Shown here: positions 63,469-64,000 of the stretch, one piece after another
Layout: each line of letters starts with the position of its first letter
Numbering within the stretch: the first letter of the stretch is position 1
Assembly (NCBI RefSeq): GCF_009857505.1
Contig: NZ_WWCP01000009.1
Location: forward strand, 87,941 to 151,940
From: Duganella lactea
GTDB taxonomy: Bacteria > Pseudomonadota > Gammaproteobacteria > Burkholderiales > Burkholderiaceae_D
Direction of reading: 5' to 3'
Length of the DNA stretch: 64,000 nucleotides
Translations under genes and position numbers: made by a program
The notes under the pieces: model-generated
What the model saw: only the letters and a program-made list of their open reading frames with translations
What the model was told of the DNA's origin: nothing
Database searches by the model: none

Positions 63469-64000
63469 ATGACGAATAAAAGCAATGTGCTCGCCATGGG
63501 CTTGGCGCTCCTTGTATTGAGCGCCTGCCAGACCACCCCCCACCAGGCTCCGGTCATCGACCGTCCGATTACGCCCGCAGTCAAACCCGCCACGCCGAGC
63601 GAAACGGCGCAGATCGCCCGCGAGGAGCGCGGCCTGTACACCGTCAAAAAAGGCGACACGCTGATCCGCATCGCGCTGGAATTCGGCCAGAACTACCGCG
63701 ATCTGGTGGTGTGGAACAACCTGTCCAACCCGAACGACATCAAGGTCGACCAGGTGCTGCGCGTGCTGCCGCCGGACAGCGCGCCCAATAGCGCGGGCGT
63801 GGAAACCGCCGCCATCGTCATGCCGCCGTCCGACAAGACGCCGCCGCCGGCGCCGGTGGTGAAGAAAACCGGCCCGAAAGGCGAGAAGAAACCGTACACC
63901 GACGCCAACCTGGCGGAACTGCAGCGCCCGGACAATGGCAAGGATGGCGCCGCGCCGGCCCCGGCGCCGGCGGTGGCCGCCAGCGCCGCGCGGCCGGCGA
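63469..64000 (+). CDS. nlpD: NlpD-type lipoprotein, LysM/M23 (partial, cut by window end)
   Basis: The first 177 codons. A lipoprotein signal peptide ends in the lipobox LSAC (Cys about residue 18), followed by a Pro/Thr linker, then a LysM peptidoglycan-binding domain (LYTVKKGDTLIRIALEFGQN, LVVWNNLSNPNDIKVDQVLRVLP). A Pro/Ala-rich linker continues to the window edge. The M23 peptidase-like domain is expected beyond it. In-frame ATGs at 63463 and 63469 are both possible; the second has the better spacing to AAAACGAAG. The outer-membrane protein activates amidases for cell separation. The neighbouring order predicts rpoS just downstream. Confidence 0.92.
   Translation, partial: MTNKSNVLAMGLALLVLSACQTTPHQAPVIDRPITPAVKPATPSETAQIAREERGLYTVKKGDTLIRIALEFGQNYRDLVVWNNLSNPNDIKVDQVLRVLPPDSAPNSAGVETAAIVMPPSDKTPPPAPVVKKTGPKGEKKPYTDANLAELQRPDNGKDGAAPAPAPAVAASAARPA

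Overview
This window is chromosomal DNA of a high-G+C betaproteobacterium, most likely an Oxalobacteraceae member close to Massilia or Duganella. The assignment rests on protein resemblance and gene order: paired cyanophycin synthetases beside a DUF1854 protein and an ABC exporter, a DUF2863 protein, sdhCDAB-sdhE-gltA next to mdh and acnA, odhA-odhB-lpdA with a structured odhA leader, and surE-pcm-nlpD at the right edge. No rRNA, tRNA, CRISPR array, transposase or phage gene was seen.

Layout. 1-1.7 kb: end of a Tad/Flp pilus locus (TadE-like and TadG-like, minus strand). 1.85-2.2 kb: a small VOC protein. 2.3-11.3 kb: a beta-glucan or cello-oligosaccharide locus with a sugar-binding protein, a LacI-type regulator, GH5, GH1 and GH3 enzymes and a FucP-type sugar transporter. 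Two near-identical 14-bp operators flank its transcription units. 11.5-14.1 kb: oleate hydratase and an unknown membrane protein. 14.1-21.8 kb: cyanophycin block, with a DUF1854 protein and ABC exporter divergent from a short P-loop-defective CphA paralogue and a full CphA. 21.8-29.9 kb: catalase, patatin, a LysR regulator divergent from a succinate CoA-transferase, an M14 carboxypeptidase, a CYTH protein and a DUF2863 protein.

30-41.8 kb and 47.6-53.7 kb form a TCA-cycle block. The mdh-CoA lyase-periplasmic protein-acnA group reads left. A GntR regulator, sdhCDAB, sdhE and gltA read right, followed later by odhA-odhB-(PspC)-lpdA. The mdh/gntR intergenic region has a good sigma-70 promoter and a perfect 16-bp palindrome, so the GntR protein is a candidate TCA regulator. 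Between the two halves lies a more variable segment (41.8-47.5 kb): a PilZ protein, an orphan-ORF stretch that may be gene debris, a leucine-rich-repeat protein kinase cotranscribed with a BlaI-type repressor, and a metallo-beta-lactamase-fold protein with a divergent LysR regulator.

53.8-64 kb: zapE, a coiled-coil periplasmic protein, a YdcH protein, a DinG-type helicase, a perfect 39-bp inverted repeat, a quinone oxidoreductase, then a two-gene cassette (TIR-domain protein plus a KGGxGR ATPase with tetratricopeptide repeats), and surE-pcm-nlpD (cut by the window end). The TIR/ATPase-TPR pair is the best candidate for an undescribed system: it looks like a compact sensor-effector module inserted among housekeeping genes.
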